From: Pedobacter sp. MR2016-24
Lineage (GTDB): Bacteria; Bacteroidota; Bacteroidia; Sphingobacteriales; Sphingobacteriaceae
Assembly: GCF_026239655.1 (NCBI RefSeq)
Contig: NZ_JAPIVO010000004.1
Span: 434,001 to 498,000, forward strand
DNA: 64,000 nt
Reading direction: 5' to 3'
Each line of letters starts with the position of its first letter. Positions within the stretch are counted from its first letter, which is position 1. This document shows, piece after piece, positions 1-8,685 of the stretch. The position numbers were made by a program, and so were the translations under genes. The notes under the pieces were generated by a model, which worked only from the letters and a program-made list of their open reading frames with translations, was not told the origin of the DNA and did no database searches.

Positions 1-1
1 T

Positions 2-1243
2 CATTTAAACACCCGTGAGTTTTTTATTGATGGGATCAAACGCGACCGATGGGTTTGGTCTGGTGATGCCTATCAAAGTTATCTGATGAATTACTATTCG
101 TTTTTTGATGCAGAAACGGTTAAAAGAACGCTTTGGGCGCAGCGGGGCAAAGATCCGGTAACGGCTCATATCAATACCATTATGGACTACTCTTTCTATT
201 GGTTTTTGGGGATTTACGACTACTATAAATTCACTGGTGATAAAAAGTTTGTACAGGATATTTATCCTCGGATGCAGTCATTAATGACCTATATCAATGG
301 AAGAAAGAATAAAGACGGCTTATTGGAATGGATGCCGGGCGACTGGATTTTTATCGATTGGGCAGATCAACTGAGCAAAGAAGGCGAAGTAAGTTTTGAA
401 CAGCTTTTATATGCGAGAAGTTTAGAAACGATGGCACTCTGTGCTCGACTGGCAGATGATCAAACAGGGGCAGCGCAATATGGCAAACAGGCAGGGGAAC
501 TGAAAAAAAAGCTATTTGATTTGTATTGGAATGAGCAGAAACAAGCCTTGGCGCACAGTAGGATTGATGGAAAAGCTACCGATAACGTCACTCGCTACGC
601 CAATATGTTTGGCATCTTTTTCGATTATTTTAATGCCGATCAAAAGTCAGGTGTCAAAAAGAATGTGTTGTTAAATGACCGTATAGCAAAGATTACCACA
701 CCTTATATGCGCTTTTACGAGCTGGAAGCATTATGTGCCATGGGTGAGCAATCATACGTACTCAGAGAAATGAAAAACTACTGGGGCGGCATGTTAAAGC
801 TTGGGGCAACTTCATTCTGGGAAGAATACAATCCTGATAAAAAAGGAGTAGAACATCTGGCCATGTATGGCAGGCCATTTGGCAAGAGCCTTTGTCACGC
901 CTGGGGCGCAAGTCCCATTTACCTGCTTGGGAAATACTATTTAGGGGTTCAGCCCGGCACACCAGGTTATGAAACCTATACTGTTGAACCCAATCTGGGC
1001 GGATTGACATGGATGGAAGGTAAGGTACCAACTCAACAAGGTGATATTGAATTGTATTGCAGCAGGAAAGAAATTAAAATTAAATCGGCTGTAGGTATAG
1101 GAACCTTAAGGCTGAAAAGTAAATCTAAACCAGTGGTTTCCGGAGCGACGGTTAACCTGCTTAGCAAAGGCATTTATGAGATCACTATTCAAAAAGGAAA
1201 AGAATACCTCGTTAAATACAGCGCTGTAGCCAACCATAATTAA
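2..1243 (+). CDS. GH78-family alpha-L-rhamnosidase, C-terminal part (5' end outside window)
   Basis: The frame is open to the left edge, so the true start lies upstream. The in-frame ATG at 86 is internal, because the codons before it (17-58) already encode GIKRDRWVWSGD, the catalytic-loop motif of GH78 (usual form DxPxRDRxGWxGD). The enzyme hydrolyses terminal alpha-L-rhamnose, normally in the periplasm or at the surface in Bacteroidetes. What is visible is most of the (alpha/alpha)6 barrel, the later FWEEYNP segment (about 808-834) holding the carboxylate that acts as base in this family, the CHAWGASPIYLLG helix, and a C-terminal beta-sandwich ending at AVANHN. It lies on the same strand as the large operon at 2361 but is separated from it by the IclR gene, so it is probably the last gene of an upstream transcript. 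The family is clear; the exact linkage cut is not. Confidence 0.88.
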   Translation, partial: HLNTREFFIDGIKRDRWVWSGDAYQSYLMNYYSFFDAETVKRTLWAQRGKDPVTAHINTIMDYSFYWFLGIYDYYKFTGDKKFVQDIYPRMQSLMTYINGRKNKDGLLEWMPGDWIFIDWADQLSKEGEVSFEQLLYARSLETMALCARLADDQTGAAQYGKQAGELKKKLFDLYWNEQKQALAHSRIDGKATDNVTRYANMFGIFFDYFNADQKSGVKKNVLLNDRIAKITTPYMRFYELEALCAMGEQSYVLREMKNYWGGMLKLGATSFWEEYNPDKKGVEHLAMYGRPFGKSLCHAWGASPIYLLGKYYLGVQPGTPGYETYTVEPNLGGLTWMEGKVPTQQGDIELYCSRKEIKIKSAVGIGTLRLKSKSKPVVSGATVNLLSKGIYEITIQKGKEYLVKYSAVANHN

Positions 1244-1263
1244 ATTTAAAATAGCATTTTCAA

Positions 1264-1298
1264 ACGCTGTGCTTATGATTAAAGAATAAGCGCAGCGT
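1264..1298. terminator. Hairpin terminator between converging GH78 and IclR genes
   Basis: Arms 1264-1276 and 1286-1298 pair over 13 bp with one mismatch and a 9-base loop. It sits between two convergent stop codons (1243 and 1301) and could end transcription from both sides. Confidence 0.6.
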
Positions 1299-1300
1299 GA

Positions 1301-2083
1301 TTAGATTTTAAATAAACCGATTCTTTTTTCTATTTTCTTCACACATTTAGTAGCTTCTTCCAGGATCTCTTCATTCGTAATGCTTTTATCATTATTCAAA
1401 GCGTTTAACATAGAAATTGTTAAACAGGCGATAATTCCATTATTGCTGTGTATACCTACGGGAACAGAGATATCAGTTACACCTGCGGCCAGATCACTGT
1501 CTTTGAGATAGACACCGTTTAACCTGATTTCTTCCAATGATGTGACAAACTCTTCCTGCCATTCTTTGGGGTGCTTTTTAAAGATCACATTTGCTTTCAG
1601 CGTTCTTTTGCGTTCCGCTTCATTCATGTACGCCAGTAACACTTTTCCCGATGCGGTTAATGGTAAAGGGAAGAGGTTACCTTCTTCAATGGAAAGGGCA
1701 ATCGGACCAGGACTTTTTGCATGGATAATCACCATGACCTGGTTCATGTATAAAATACTCAAATGGCAGGATTGACGTACATTATTGGCCAGCTCTTCCA
1801 GGGGATACTGCGCAGCCTTACGTAATTCATCAATAGGAGAGTGGCGGTGAGAAAGGTAAAATAGTTTTAAAGACAAACGGTATTTACCAGAAACCTCATC
1901 CCTCAAAATATAACCGCGGCTTTCCAGGCTCATCAGCATCCTGTAAATCTCATTTGGCGTTTTTTCAATGCCAGTAGCAATTTCAGTCTGTGAAAGGGGA
2001 ATAGACTGAGCAGATAAATACTCCAATATATCAAGCCCTTTGTCGAGCGCTGGTGCCTGATACTTTGATTCTTTCTCGTCCAT
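1301..2083 (-). CDS. IclR-family transcriptional regulator
   Basis: This 260-residue protein has the IclR layout: an N-terminal winged helix (about residues 12-75, with the recognition-helix region around TPNEIYRMLMSLESRGYI) and a C-terminal effector-binding GAF-like domain (about 85-255, including GKVLLAYM). IclR proteins usually sense small organic acids or sugar-acid intermediates and act as repressors or activators of an adjacent catabolic operon. It is divergent from the 15-gene run beginning at 2361, sharing a 277-base intergenic region, so it is the obvious candidate regulator of that operon. The ATG at 2083 follows a plausible -7 element on the same strand and gives the normal family length. 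Its ligand cannot be read from sequence; a sugar-acid or acyl-CoA product of the operon is an inference. Confidence 0.9.
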   Translation of the reverse strand: MDEKESKYQAPALDKGLDILEYLSAQSIPLSQTEIATGIEKTPNEIYRMLMSLESRGYILRDEVSGKYRLSLKLFYLSHRHSPIDELRKAAQYPLEELANNVRQSCHLSILYMNQVMVIIHAKSPGPIALSIEEGNLFPLPLTASGKVLLAYMNEAERKRTLKANVIFKKHPKEWQEEFVTSLEEIRLNGVYLKDSDLAAGVTDISVPVGIHSNNGIIACLTISMLNALNNDKSITNEEILEEATKCVKKIEKRIGLFKI

Positions 2084-2116
2084 ATACTATGTTGGTTAGA
2101 TTTAATTTTTGCCATT

Positions 2117-2124
2117 CAAACATA
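2117..2124 (-). promoter_or_regulatory. Putative -7 element of the IclR gene
   Basis: On the minus strand the bases read TATGTTTG, matching the Bacteroidetes TAnnTTTG element, 33 bases before the IclR ATG. No convincing -33 TTTG is seen at the ideal distance, so this is tentative. Confidence 0.35.
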
Positions 2125-2126
2125 CA

Positions 2127-2159
2127 AAATGCTTTTATATTTATTTGTGGCAAGCATTT
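2127..2159. promoter_or_regulatory. Inverted repeat AAATGC-N21-GCATTT in the iclR/operon intergenic region
   Basis: AAATGC at 2127-2132 and GCATTT at 2154-2159 form a dyad next to the IclR gene's own -7 element. Its position suits an autoregulatory operator for the IclR protein, but the arms are only 6 bp in AT-rich DNA. Confidence 0.25.
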
Positions 2160-2206
2160 AAATAAATATTGCATCAATATACATTTTCATATTTAAAAAA
2201 AATATT

Positions 2207-2214
2207 TATATTTG
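2207..2214 (+). promoter_or_regulatory. Putative -7 element of the large catabolic operon
   Basis: TATATTTG matches TAnnTTTG. It lies about 146 bases before the first gene of the operon, which would leave a long 5' leader. The expected -33 region (around 2183) reads TTTTC, a poor match, which would suit a promoter needing an activator. Confidence 0.35.
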
Positions 2215-2360
2215 AATTAACGGCCGGTGTTTTACATATGCATTGGTCGGGATGGATTGAGGATAAAAAGCGGAATTATGCTTCCAGGATCAGCAAAATG
2301 AAAAACCAATTATAAACCGAATAATATACCGTCATGCGGTATAATAATTAGCTAAACGCC

Positions 2361-5117
2361 ATGCGCTGTATGAGCAAATTTATTATCTTTTCTGGATTTT
2401 GGCTAATCAGCTTTGCGCTTAATGCAAAAATCAGGATTGTTGAACTTACTTGCGATTATAGAACTAATCCTATCGGTATTGGTCATCTTCAGCCTGTATT
2501 AAATTGGAAAATCAGTTCTTCACAGTACAATATTATTCAAACAGCTTATCAAATCCTTGTCGCCGATAATCTGCGGGATTTAAAACAGGATAAAGGAAAT
2601 ATCTGGGACTCAAAAAAAGTAAGCTCTTCAGCCTCTATTCAGCATGCTTATGCCGGACCACAATTAATATCCGGTAAGATCTATTATTGGAAAGTGAAGG
2701 TCTGGGACAATCAGCATACTACCGCCTGGAGCGCTATTGCTGACTGGCGGATGGGTTTACTTCATACTTCAGATTGGAAAGGGGCAAAATGGATTGCCTA
2801 TGAGAAATTAGCAGATTCCAATATCAACGTACTTCCAACTGATGGTAAAAAGGATAAGTTTAATGCCAATAATATCCTGCCCATTTTTCGCAAAAGCTTT
2901 AAAGTGGATAAGCAGGTGAAAAACGCTGTAGCATACATCTCTGGCTTAGGTCAGTTTGAAATGCATATTAACGGACAGAAAACCGGGGATCACTTTTTAT
3001 CTCCTGGCTGGACCAAATATGATAAAGAAGCTTTATACGTAGCTTTTGACGTAACCAGTCAGCTTAAAAAAGGGGAAAACGCAATTGGTGTGTTATTGGG
3101 GAATGGTTTTTATTATGTTCCACCGGTCAAAGGAAGGTATCGAAAACTAAAATCTGCTTTTGGCTATCCGAAGATGATCTGCCGGATACATATTACTTAC
3201 GCCGATGGCAGCAGTACAGACGTTGTCAGTAATCCTTCCTGGAAAACTGCTCCTTCAGCGATTACCTTTTCCAGTATTTATGGCGGTGAGGATTATAATG
3301 CCAACCTGGAACAACAGGGATGGGACGAACCGGGTTTTAAGGATGACAAATGGAAATTGGCACTATCAGTTGACGGACCGGCATTAAAAGCACAGCGAGA
3401 GGAGCCTGTAAAGGTATTTGAGCATTTCTCTCCAAAGCAGGTGAATGCAGTTGCTGATGGCCAATGGGTGTATGATTTAGGCCAGAATGCTTCTGGTATC
3501 ATCGAACTTAAAGTGTCGGGTAAAAAAGGAGATACGGTTCGCATCATACCGGCAGAATTACTAAAATCAGATGGCAGCGTGACACAAAAGAATATCGGCG
3601 GGCCTTCATATTTCACTTATATTTTGAAAGGAGGGGGAACGGAAACCTGGTCGCCGCGTTTTACCTATACCGGATTCCGCTATTTACAAGTTAAAGGTGC
3701 AGTTCCCTCAGGTAAAGCGCATACATCAGGTCAGCCGCTTATCACATCTTTAAAAGGGCTGCATATTCGCAATGCTGCGGCAAAGGTTGGAAGTTTTTCC
3801 AGTTCCAATACACTATTCAACAAAACTTACGATCTGATTGACTGGGCCATTAAAAGTAATATGGTCAGTGTTTTTACAGATTGTCCCCACCGGGAGAAGC
3901 TGGGCTGGTTAGAGGAGTTGCATTTAATGGGCAGTTCCGTAAGATACAACTACAACGCAGCACCATTATTCAAAAAAGCTTTGCAGGACATGAAAAACTC
4001 ACAGCTGGAAAACGGGCTCATTCCTGAAATTGCTCCTGAATACGTTAAATTTGAATGGGGAGGGGATATGTTCCGCGATTCTCCTGAATGGGGAAGCAGC
4101 GGTATTTTAATGCCCTGGTATTTATATCAGTGGTATGGTGATCAACAAGCTATTACGGATAACTATGCGATGATGCAACGGTACATCGATTACCTGGGGA
4201 CCAAAGCGCAGCACCATATTTTATCACAAGGCTTAGGAGACTGGTACGATCTGGGACCTCATCCTCCAGGGGTATCGCAGCTTACACCTATGGGTGTAAC
4301 GGGAACCGCCATCTATTACTATGACCTGATTATTTTGAATAAGATGGCGACGCTTACAGGTAAAAAGGCAGATGCGCTAAAATACGCACAGCTTGCCAAA
4401 GCAGTCAGGGAGGCTTTTAACAAACAATTTTTCAATACACAAACCAAACAATACGCAACGGGGAGTCAGGCTGCCAATGCTATGGCGGTATATATGGGAC
4501 TGGTCGAAGAAAAGGATAAGGCTGCGGTAATTGACAACCTTGTAAAAGATATAAGAGCACATCAAAATAGTCTGACTGCTGGCGATATCGGCTACCGTTA
4601 TGTGCTGCGGGTGCTGGAAGATGCCGGCAGATCTGATGTGATTTTTGATATGAACAGCAGGTCTGATGTCCCGGGATATGGTATGCAGATAGAAAAGGGT
4701 GCTACGGCACTCACAGAATCCTGGGCTGCATTGCCGACGGTGTCAAACAATCATTTTATGTTAGGGCATTTAATGGAATGGTTTTATAGTGGTGTTGGCG
4801 GTATTGGTCAGCAGGATGATGGGATTGCATTCAGCAAAATCCGGATTTACCCTCAGGTTACTGGTGATCTTAGTTTCGCTAAAACCAGTTACAATTCACC
4901 ATATGGTTTAATCGCTACAGACTGGAAAAAAACCGGGCAAAGTTTTGAAATGGAAATTGATATCCCGGCTAATACTACTGCCATCCTATATCTTCCGGCT
5001 GGAGTCAGCCATAAAATTGAGGAAGAATCAGGTGCAGAATTCCAAAAAATAGGTTATGCATCAGGCAGAGCCAAAATCGGCATTGGTTCAGGTCACTACA
5101 AATTTAAGGTTAACTGA
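2361..5117 (+). CDS. GH78 alpha-L-rhamnosidase, full length, secreted
   Basis: This 918-residue enzyme is expected to cleave terminal alpha-L-rhamnosyl groups from glycosides or rhamnogalacturonan fragments. Order: signal peptide (residues 1-22), Fn3-like N domain (about 25-135, with PVLNWKISS), rhamnosidase N-terminal beta-domains (about 165-470), an (alpha/alpha)6 barrel (about 475-820) and a C-terminal beta-sandwich. The catalytic loop is visible as TDCPHREKLGWLEE with D507, R511 and E512; the acidic residue that is usually Asp in GWxxD is Glu here. The second catalytic Glu is E786 in ALTESW. ATG 2361 is followed by another ATG at 2370; both leave the signal peptide intact. It heads the operon and ends 2 bases before the next gene. 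Together with the GH106 at 16455 it gives the cluster two unrelated rhamnosidase folds. Confidence 0.93.
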   Translation: MRCMSKFIIFSGFWLISFALNAKIRIVELTCDYRTNPIGIGHLQPVLNWKISSSQYNIIQTAYQILVADNLRDLKQDKGNIWDSKKVSSSASIQHAYAGPQLISGKIYYWKVKVWDNQHTTAWSAIADWRMGLLHTSDWKGAKWIAYEKLADSNINVLPTDGKKDKFNANNILPIFRKSFKVDKQVKNAVAYISGLGQFEMHINGQKTGDHFLSPGWTKYDKEALYVAFDVTSQLKKGENAIGVLLGNGFYYVPPVKGRYRKLKSAFGYPKMICRIHITYADGSSTDVVSNPSWKTAPSAITFSSIYGGEDYNANLEQQGWDEPGFKDDKWKLALSVDGPALKAQREEPVKVFEHFSPKQVNAVADGQWVYDLGQNASGIIELKVSGKKGDTVRIIPAELLKSDGSVTQKNIGGPSYFTYILKGGGTETWSPRFTYTGFRYLQVKGAVPSGKAHTSGQPLITSLKGLHIRNAAAKVGSFSSSNTLFNKTYDLIDWAIKSNMVSVFTDCPHREKLGWLEELHLMGSSVRYNYNAAPLFKKALQDMKNSQLENGLIPEIAPEYVKFEWGGDMFRDSPEWGSSGILMPWYLYQWYGDQQAITDNYAMMQRYIDYLGTKAQHHILSQGLGDWYDLGPHPPGVSQLTPMGVTGTAIYYYDLIILNKMATLTGKKADALKYAQLAKAVREAFNKQFFNTQTKQYATGSQAANAMAVYMGLVEEKDKAAVIDNLVKDIRAHQNSLTAGDIGYRYVLRVLEDAGRSDVIFDMNSRSDVPGYGMQIEKGATALTESWAALPTVSNNHFMLGHLMEWFYSGVGGIGQQDDGIAFSKIRIYPQVTGDLSFAKTSYNSPYGLIATDWKKTGQSFEMEIDIPANTTAILYLPAGVSHKIEEESGAEFQKIGYASGRAKIGIGSGHYKFKVN

Positions 5118-5119
5118 GT

Positions 5120-6232
5120 ATGAGAGGGATCGCTATAGTTTTAATCGGTGTTTTTACAGCATTTTCTGCGGTTGGTCAGGGTATTTCAAAACCGGTATCA
5201 CCGAAGGTGATGGAGCAGATTTACCAGGAAGTGAAAACACCATTTAAATATGGATTGGTGATGGTTCCGGCAGACAATGACCATAAAATGGATTGTCCGA
5301 CCATCTTTAAAGATGGAGATTACTGGTATATGACTTACTTGATCTATAGTGGCAGGGGTTACGAAACCTGGCTTTCAAGAAGTAAAGATTTGCTGAAATG
5401 GGAGAACCGGGGCAAACTATTGTCTTTTGCTGATGAAGGCAATTGGGACGATAACCAGAAAGCAGGTTACAATGCATTACAGGATACTGAATGGGGCGGA
5501 AAGTATCAATTGGGTAAATATGACGGCAAGTACTGGATGTCTTATTTCGGCGGTAAAGAGAAAGGTTATGAAACGGAACCCTTATCTATTGGTATTGCTT
5601 ACAGCACTCAAAAACCCTCAGTTGTGCAGGAATGGACACGTTTATCTAAACCTGTTCTCACTTCTGCTGACGCAGATGTTAGCTGGTGGGATAACCGCAA
5701 TAAACTATTTAAAAGTACCATTATTGAAGATAAACAAAAGCTTACCGGTCATCGCTTTGTAATGTATTATAATGCTGTTGGCGATTCGCTGGTCAATAAT
5801 AAAAAGACAAGATGGTATGAAAGAATAGGAATGGCGGTTGCTGATGATATGCAACATTGGAAACGCTTTGGCAGAAATCCGGTAGTTCATCATCCGGTCG
5901 GGATTACTGGTGATGGGGTGATCCAAAAGATAAATGGAACCTGGGTGATGTTCTATTTCGGCGCGTTCTGGAAAGACAAACAAGGTGCCTTTAACCGCTT
6001 TGCAGCTTCTGATGATTTGATGAACTGGACGGACTGGCAAGGGGAAGACCTGATCCGCTCTTCCGAAAAGTATGATGAATTATATGCGCATAAATCTTTT
6101 GTGATTAAACACAAAGGCGTTGTTTACCATTTTTACTGTGCGGTGAATCAAAAAGACCAGCGCGGAATTGCAGTAGCCACTTCGAAAGATCTGGGGAAAA
6201 GCAAATTAACTTTTATAGGTACTGACAAATGA
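5120..6232 (+). CDS. Secreted five-bladed beta-propeller glycosidase (GH43/GH130-like)
   Basis: A 370-residue protein with a signal peptide (residues 1-19, ending near FSAVGQG). The repeated pattern of DGDYWYMTY, YDGKYWMSYFGG, MAVADDMQHWKRFG, INGTWVMFYFGA and HKGVVYHFYCAV is that of a five-bladed propeller with a short W/Y-rich strand motif per blade, as in GH43, GH32, GH117 and GH130. The KMDCPTIF segment near residue 55 resembles the first-blade DxPxI motif that carries the catalytic Asp in GH43. I cannot assign the family or sugar; an arabinofuranosidase, galactosidase or phosphorylase-like activity is possible. It starts 2 bases after the GH78 stop and overlaps the next start by 4 bases (ATGA), so it is translationally coupled. 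Confidence 0.7.
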   Translation: MRGIAIVLIGVFTAFSAVGQGISKPVSPKVMEQIYQEVKTPFKYGLVMVPADNDHKMDCPTIFKDGDYWYMTYLIYSGRGYETWLSRSKDLLKWENRGKLLSFADEGNWDDNQKAGYNALQDTEWGGKYQLGKYDGKYWMSYFGGKEKGYETEPLSIGIAYSTQKPSVVQEWTRLSKPVLTSADADVSWWDNRNKLFKSTIIEDKQKLTGHRFVMYYNAVGDSLVNNKKTRWYERIGMAVADDMQHWKRFGRNPVVHHPVGITGDGVIQKINGTWVMFYFGAFWKDKQGAFNRFAASDDLMNWTDWQGEDLIRSSEKYDELYAHKSFVIKHKGVVYHFYCAVNQKDQRGIAVATSKDLGKSKLTFIGTDK

Positions 6233-8673
6233 TGAAGATAACCAGCAGATACAGATTCTTTAGTGCCTTAGTGTTTGTGCTGACACTGAGCATGACAGCT
6301 CTGGGGCAATCCAGAATAAGGGAGAGTTTTAACAAAGACTGGAAGTTTTTTGCAGGCGACTTAACGGAAGCTAAATCTCCTGCTTTTAATGACGGGAACT
6401 GGCGGAAATTAACTTTGCCCCATGACTGGAGTATAGAAGGCAAATTTGATGAGAAGAACCCGGCAAAGCCAGAAGGCGGTGGTTTGCCAACGGGAATTGG
6501 CTGGTACAGAAAATCATTCAACGCACCTGTTAACTTAAAAAACAGACTGGTTACAATAGAATTTGATGGGGTATACAAAAATGCTGAAGTATGGATCAAT
6601 GGCCATTATTTAGGTAAAAGACCTTATGGTTATAGTTCATTTGCTTATGAAATTGGTTCTTTCCTCAAAGCAGGAAAGAATACAATTGCGGTCAAAGTGG
6701 ATAATTCGGCCCAGCCGGATTCGCGCTGGTATTCAGGTTCCGGCATTTACAGAAATGTATGGTTAACCTCTACTGCTAAACTAGCTGTGGCCCATTGGGG
6801 TACTTTCGTAAATGCATCTGTGAAAATGGCTGGCAATACCCTGGACAGGGGTGACGAGGCATTGGTTAAGGTTAAAACCGATATTCAAAATCAAACCGGT
6901 AAGGTAAAAGCTGTCACTGTTCTTTATTCTGTGTATGATGCTTCAAATCAACTCGTTGGGCAAAGCAAATCTCCTCCTATTCAAATAGATACAGCGGGAA
7001 TTGCACTGAAGGATAGCATCAGTTTTAAAAATCCAAGACTGTGGTCGACCACAAACCCCTATCAATATAAAGTCATCACGCAAATTTTGCAGTCCGATCA
7101 GGTGATTGATCAAACGGAAAACCTGTTTGGTGTCCGCCATATTCAATTTGATGCACAAACTGGTTTTTACCTTAATGGGATATCAACAAAGATCCTGGGC
7201 GTCTGTTTACACCATGATTTAGGCGCATTAGGTGCTGCGGTAAATACACGTGCAATAGAACGCCAGCTGGAAATTTTGAAAGCTATGGGCTGCAACGCTA
7301 TCCGCACTGCGCACAATCCACCAGCACCAGAGTTTCTTGACTTATGTGATAAAATGGGTTTCCTGGTGATGGATGAGGCTTTTGATATGTGGAAGAAGAA
7401 GAAAAACCCGAAAGATTATCACCTGGATTTTCCGCTATGGCATAAAAGAGATCTGGAAGATATGCTAAAGCGAGACCGCAATCACCCATCTATCATCTTG
7501 TGGAGCATTGGTAACGAGATCCGTGAGCAGTTTGACAGCACCGGGGTGGCGATCACCAAAGAATTGGTGGGCATAGTTAAAAGTTTGGATGATAGCCGTC
7601 CGGTGATTTCTGCTTTAACAGAGACTGATCCCAAAAAGAATTTTATCTATCAGGCCAATGCCCTGGATATTTATGGTTTAAATTATAACCATAAGCGTTA
7701 CAAAGATTTTCCGATAAATTATCCGGGTGTTAAGTTTCTGGCTACAGAAACCACCTCGGCTTTAGAGACCAGGGGTTTTTATGATACAGCTGATACGGTA
7801 CGCCGATGGCCCAGAGATGGCAAGACCAAATTTACAGAAGGTAATGCAGCATGGTCGGCCTCATCTTATGATAATGTCTCTGCCTATTGGGGCTCTACTC
7901 ATGAAGAAACCTGGAAAGAGGCAAAAAAATATGGCCATGTATCCGGAATATTTGTGTGGACTGGCTTCGATTACCTTGGAGAGCCTTTACCTTATCCATG
8001 GCCTGCCCGAAGTTCTTATTTCGGGATTGTGGATTTAGCTGGTTTCCCAAAGGATGCTTACTATATGTATCAAAGTGAGTGGACAGACAAGCCTGTGCTG
8101 CATCTGCTGCCGCATTGGAACTGGGAAAAAGGCAAATCTGTAGAGGTTTGGGCTTATTATAATCAGGCAGATGAAGTGGAATTGTATCTGAACGGGAAAT
8201 CCTTAGGGAAGCGGTCTAAGGAAGGTGACGACCTGCACGTGTTGTGGAAGGTGAATTTTGAGCCAGGCACATTACGCGTAGTATCCAGGAAAGATGGCAG
8301 GGAAGTGCTGGTTAAAACTGTAAAAACGGCTAATGCACCCGTAAAAATTGAACTGATTGCCGATAGGGCCACGATCAAAGCAGATGGTAAAGATTTATCC
8401 TTTGTCACTGTAAGAATTTTAGATAAAGACGGAAATGTAGTGCCCGATGCAGATGACCTTGTCCAGTTTAACCTGACAGGTGCTGGTACAATCGCTGGTG
8501 TAGACAATGGATTTCAGGCAAGTTTAGAGCCATTTAAGGCGAATTACCGGAAAGCATTTCATGGTTTATGTCTGGCCATTATACAGGCGCAGGAAAAAGG
8601 TGGAACAATCAAGCTGACTGCAAGCGCCAAGGGGTTAAAAGCAGCAATGATAACAATAAATTCAGTTAAATAA
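6229..8673 (+). CDS. GH2 family exo-glycosidase (beta-galactosidase-like)
   Basis: An 814-residue GH2 enzyme with a signal peptide (about 1-26). Order: sugar-binding jelly roll (about 30-185, with LPHDWSIEG and GWYRKSF), Ig-like domain (about 190-300), TIM barrel (about 305-600), then DUF4982-like and Ig-like C-terminal domains. The acid/base is E430 in WSIGNEI and the nucleophile E507 in ATETTS, so the active site is intact. GH2 includes beta-galactosidases, beta-glucuronidases, beta-mannosidases and enzymes acting on rhamnogalacturonan-II side chains; the domain order is the common Bacteroidetes beta-galactosidase form, but the substrate is not readable. The ATG overlaps the previous stop by 4 bases. 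It is the last exported enzyme before the cytosolic block starts 12 bases downstream. Confidence 0.9.
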   Translation: MMKITSRYRFFSALVFVLTLSMTALGQSRIRESFNKDWKFFAGDLTEAKSPAFNDGNWRKLTLPHDWSIEGKFDEKNPAKPEGGGLPTGIGWYRKSFNAPVNLKNRLVTIEFDGVYKNAEVWINGHYLGKRPYGYSSFAYEIGSFLKAGKNTIAVKVDNSAQPDSRWYSGSGIYRNVWLTSTAKLAVAHWGTFVNASVKMAGNTLDRGDEALVKVKTDIQNQTGKVKAVTVLYSVYDASNQLVGQSKSPPIQIDTAGIALKDSISFKNPRLWSTTNPYQYKVITQILQSDQVIDQTENLFGVRHIQFDAQTGFYLNGISTKILGVCLHHDLGALGAAVNTRAIERQLEILKAMGCNAIRTAHNPPAPEFLDLCDKMGFLVMDEAFDMWKKKKNPKDYHLDFPLWHKRDLEDMLKRDRNHPSIILWSIGNEIREQFDSTGVAITKELVGIVKSLDDSRPVISALTETDPKKNFIYQANALDIYGLNYNHKRYKDFPINYPGVKFLATETTSALETRGFYDTADTVRRWPRDGKTKFTEGNAAWSASSYDNVSAYWGSTHEETWKEAKKYGHVSGIFVWTGFDYLGEPLPYPWPARSSYFGIVDLAGFPKDAYYMYQSEWTDKPVLHLLPHWNWEKGKSVEVWAYYNQADEVELYLNGKSLGKRSKEGDDLHVLWKVNFEPGTLRVVSRKDGREVLVKTVKTANAPVKIELIADRATIKADGKDLSFVTVRILDKDGNVVPDADDLVQFNLTGAGTIAGVDNGFQASLEPFKANYRKAFHGLCLAIIQAQEKGGTIKLTASAKGLKAAMITINSVK

Positions 8674-8685
8674 TTTTGTAGCATT

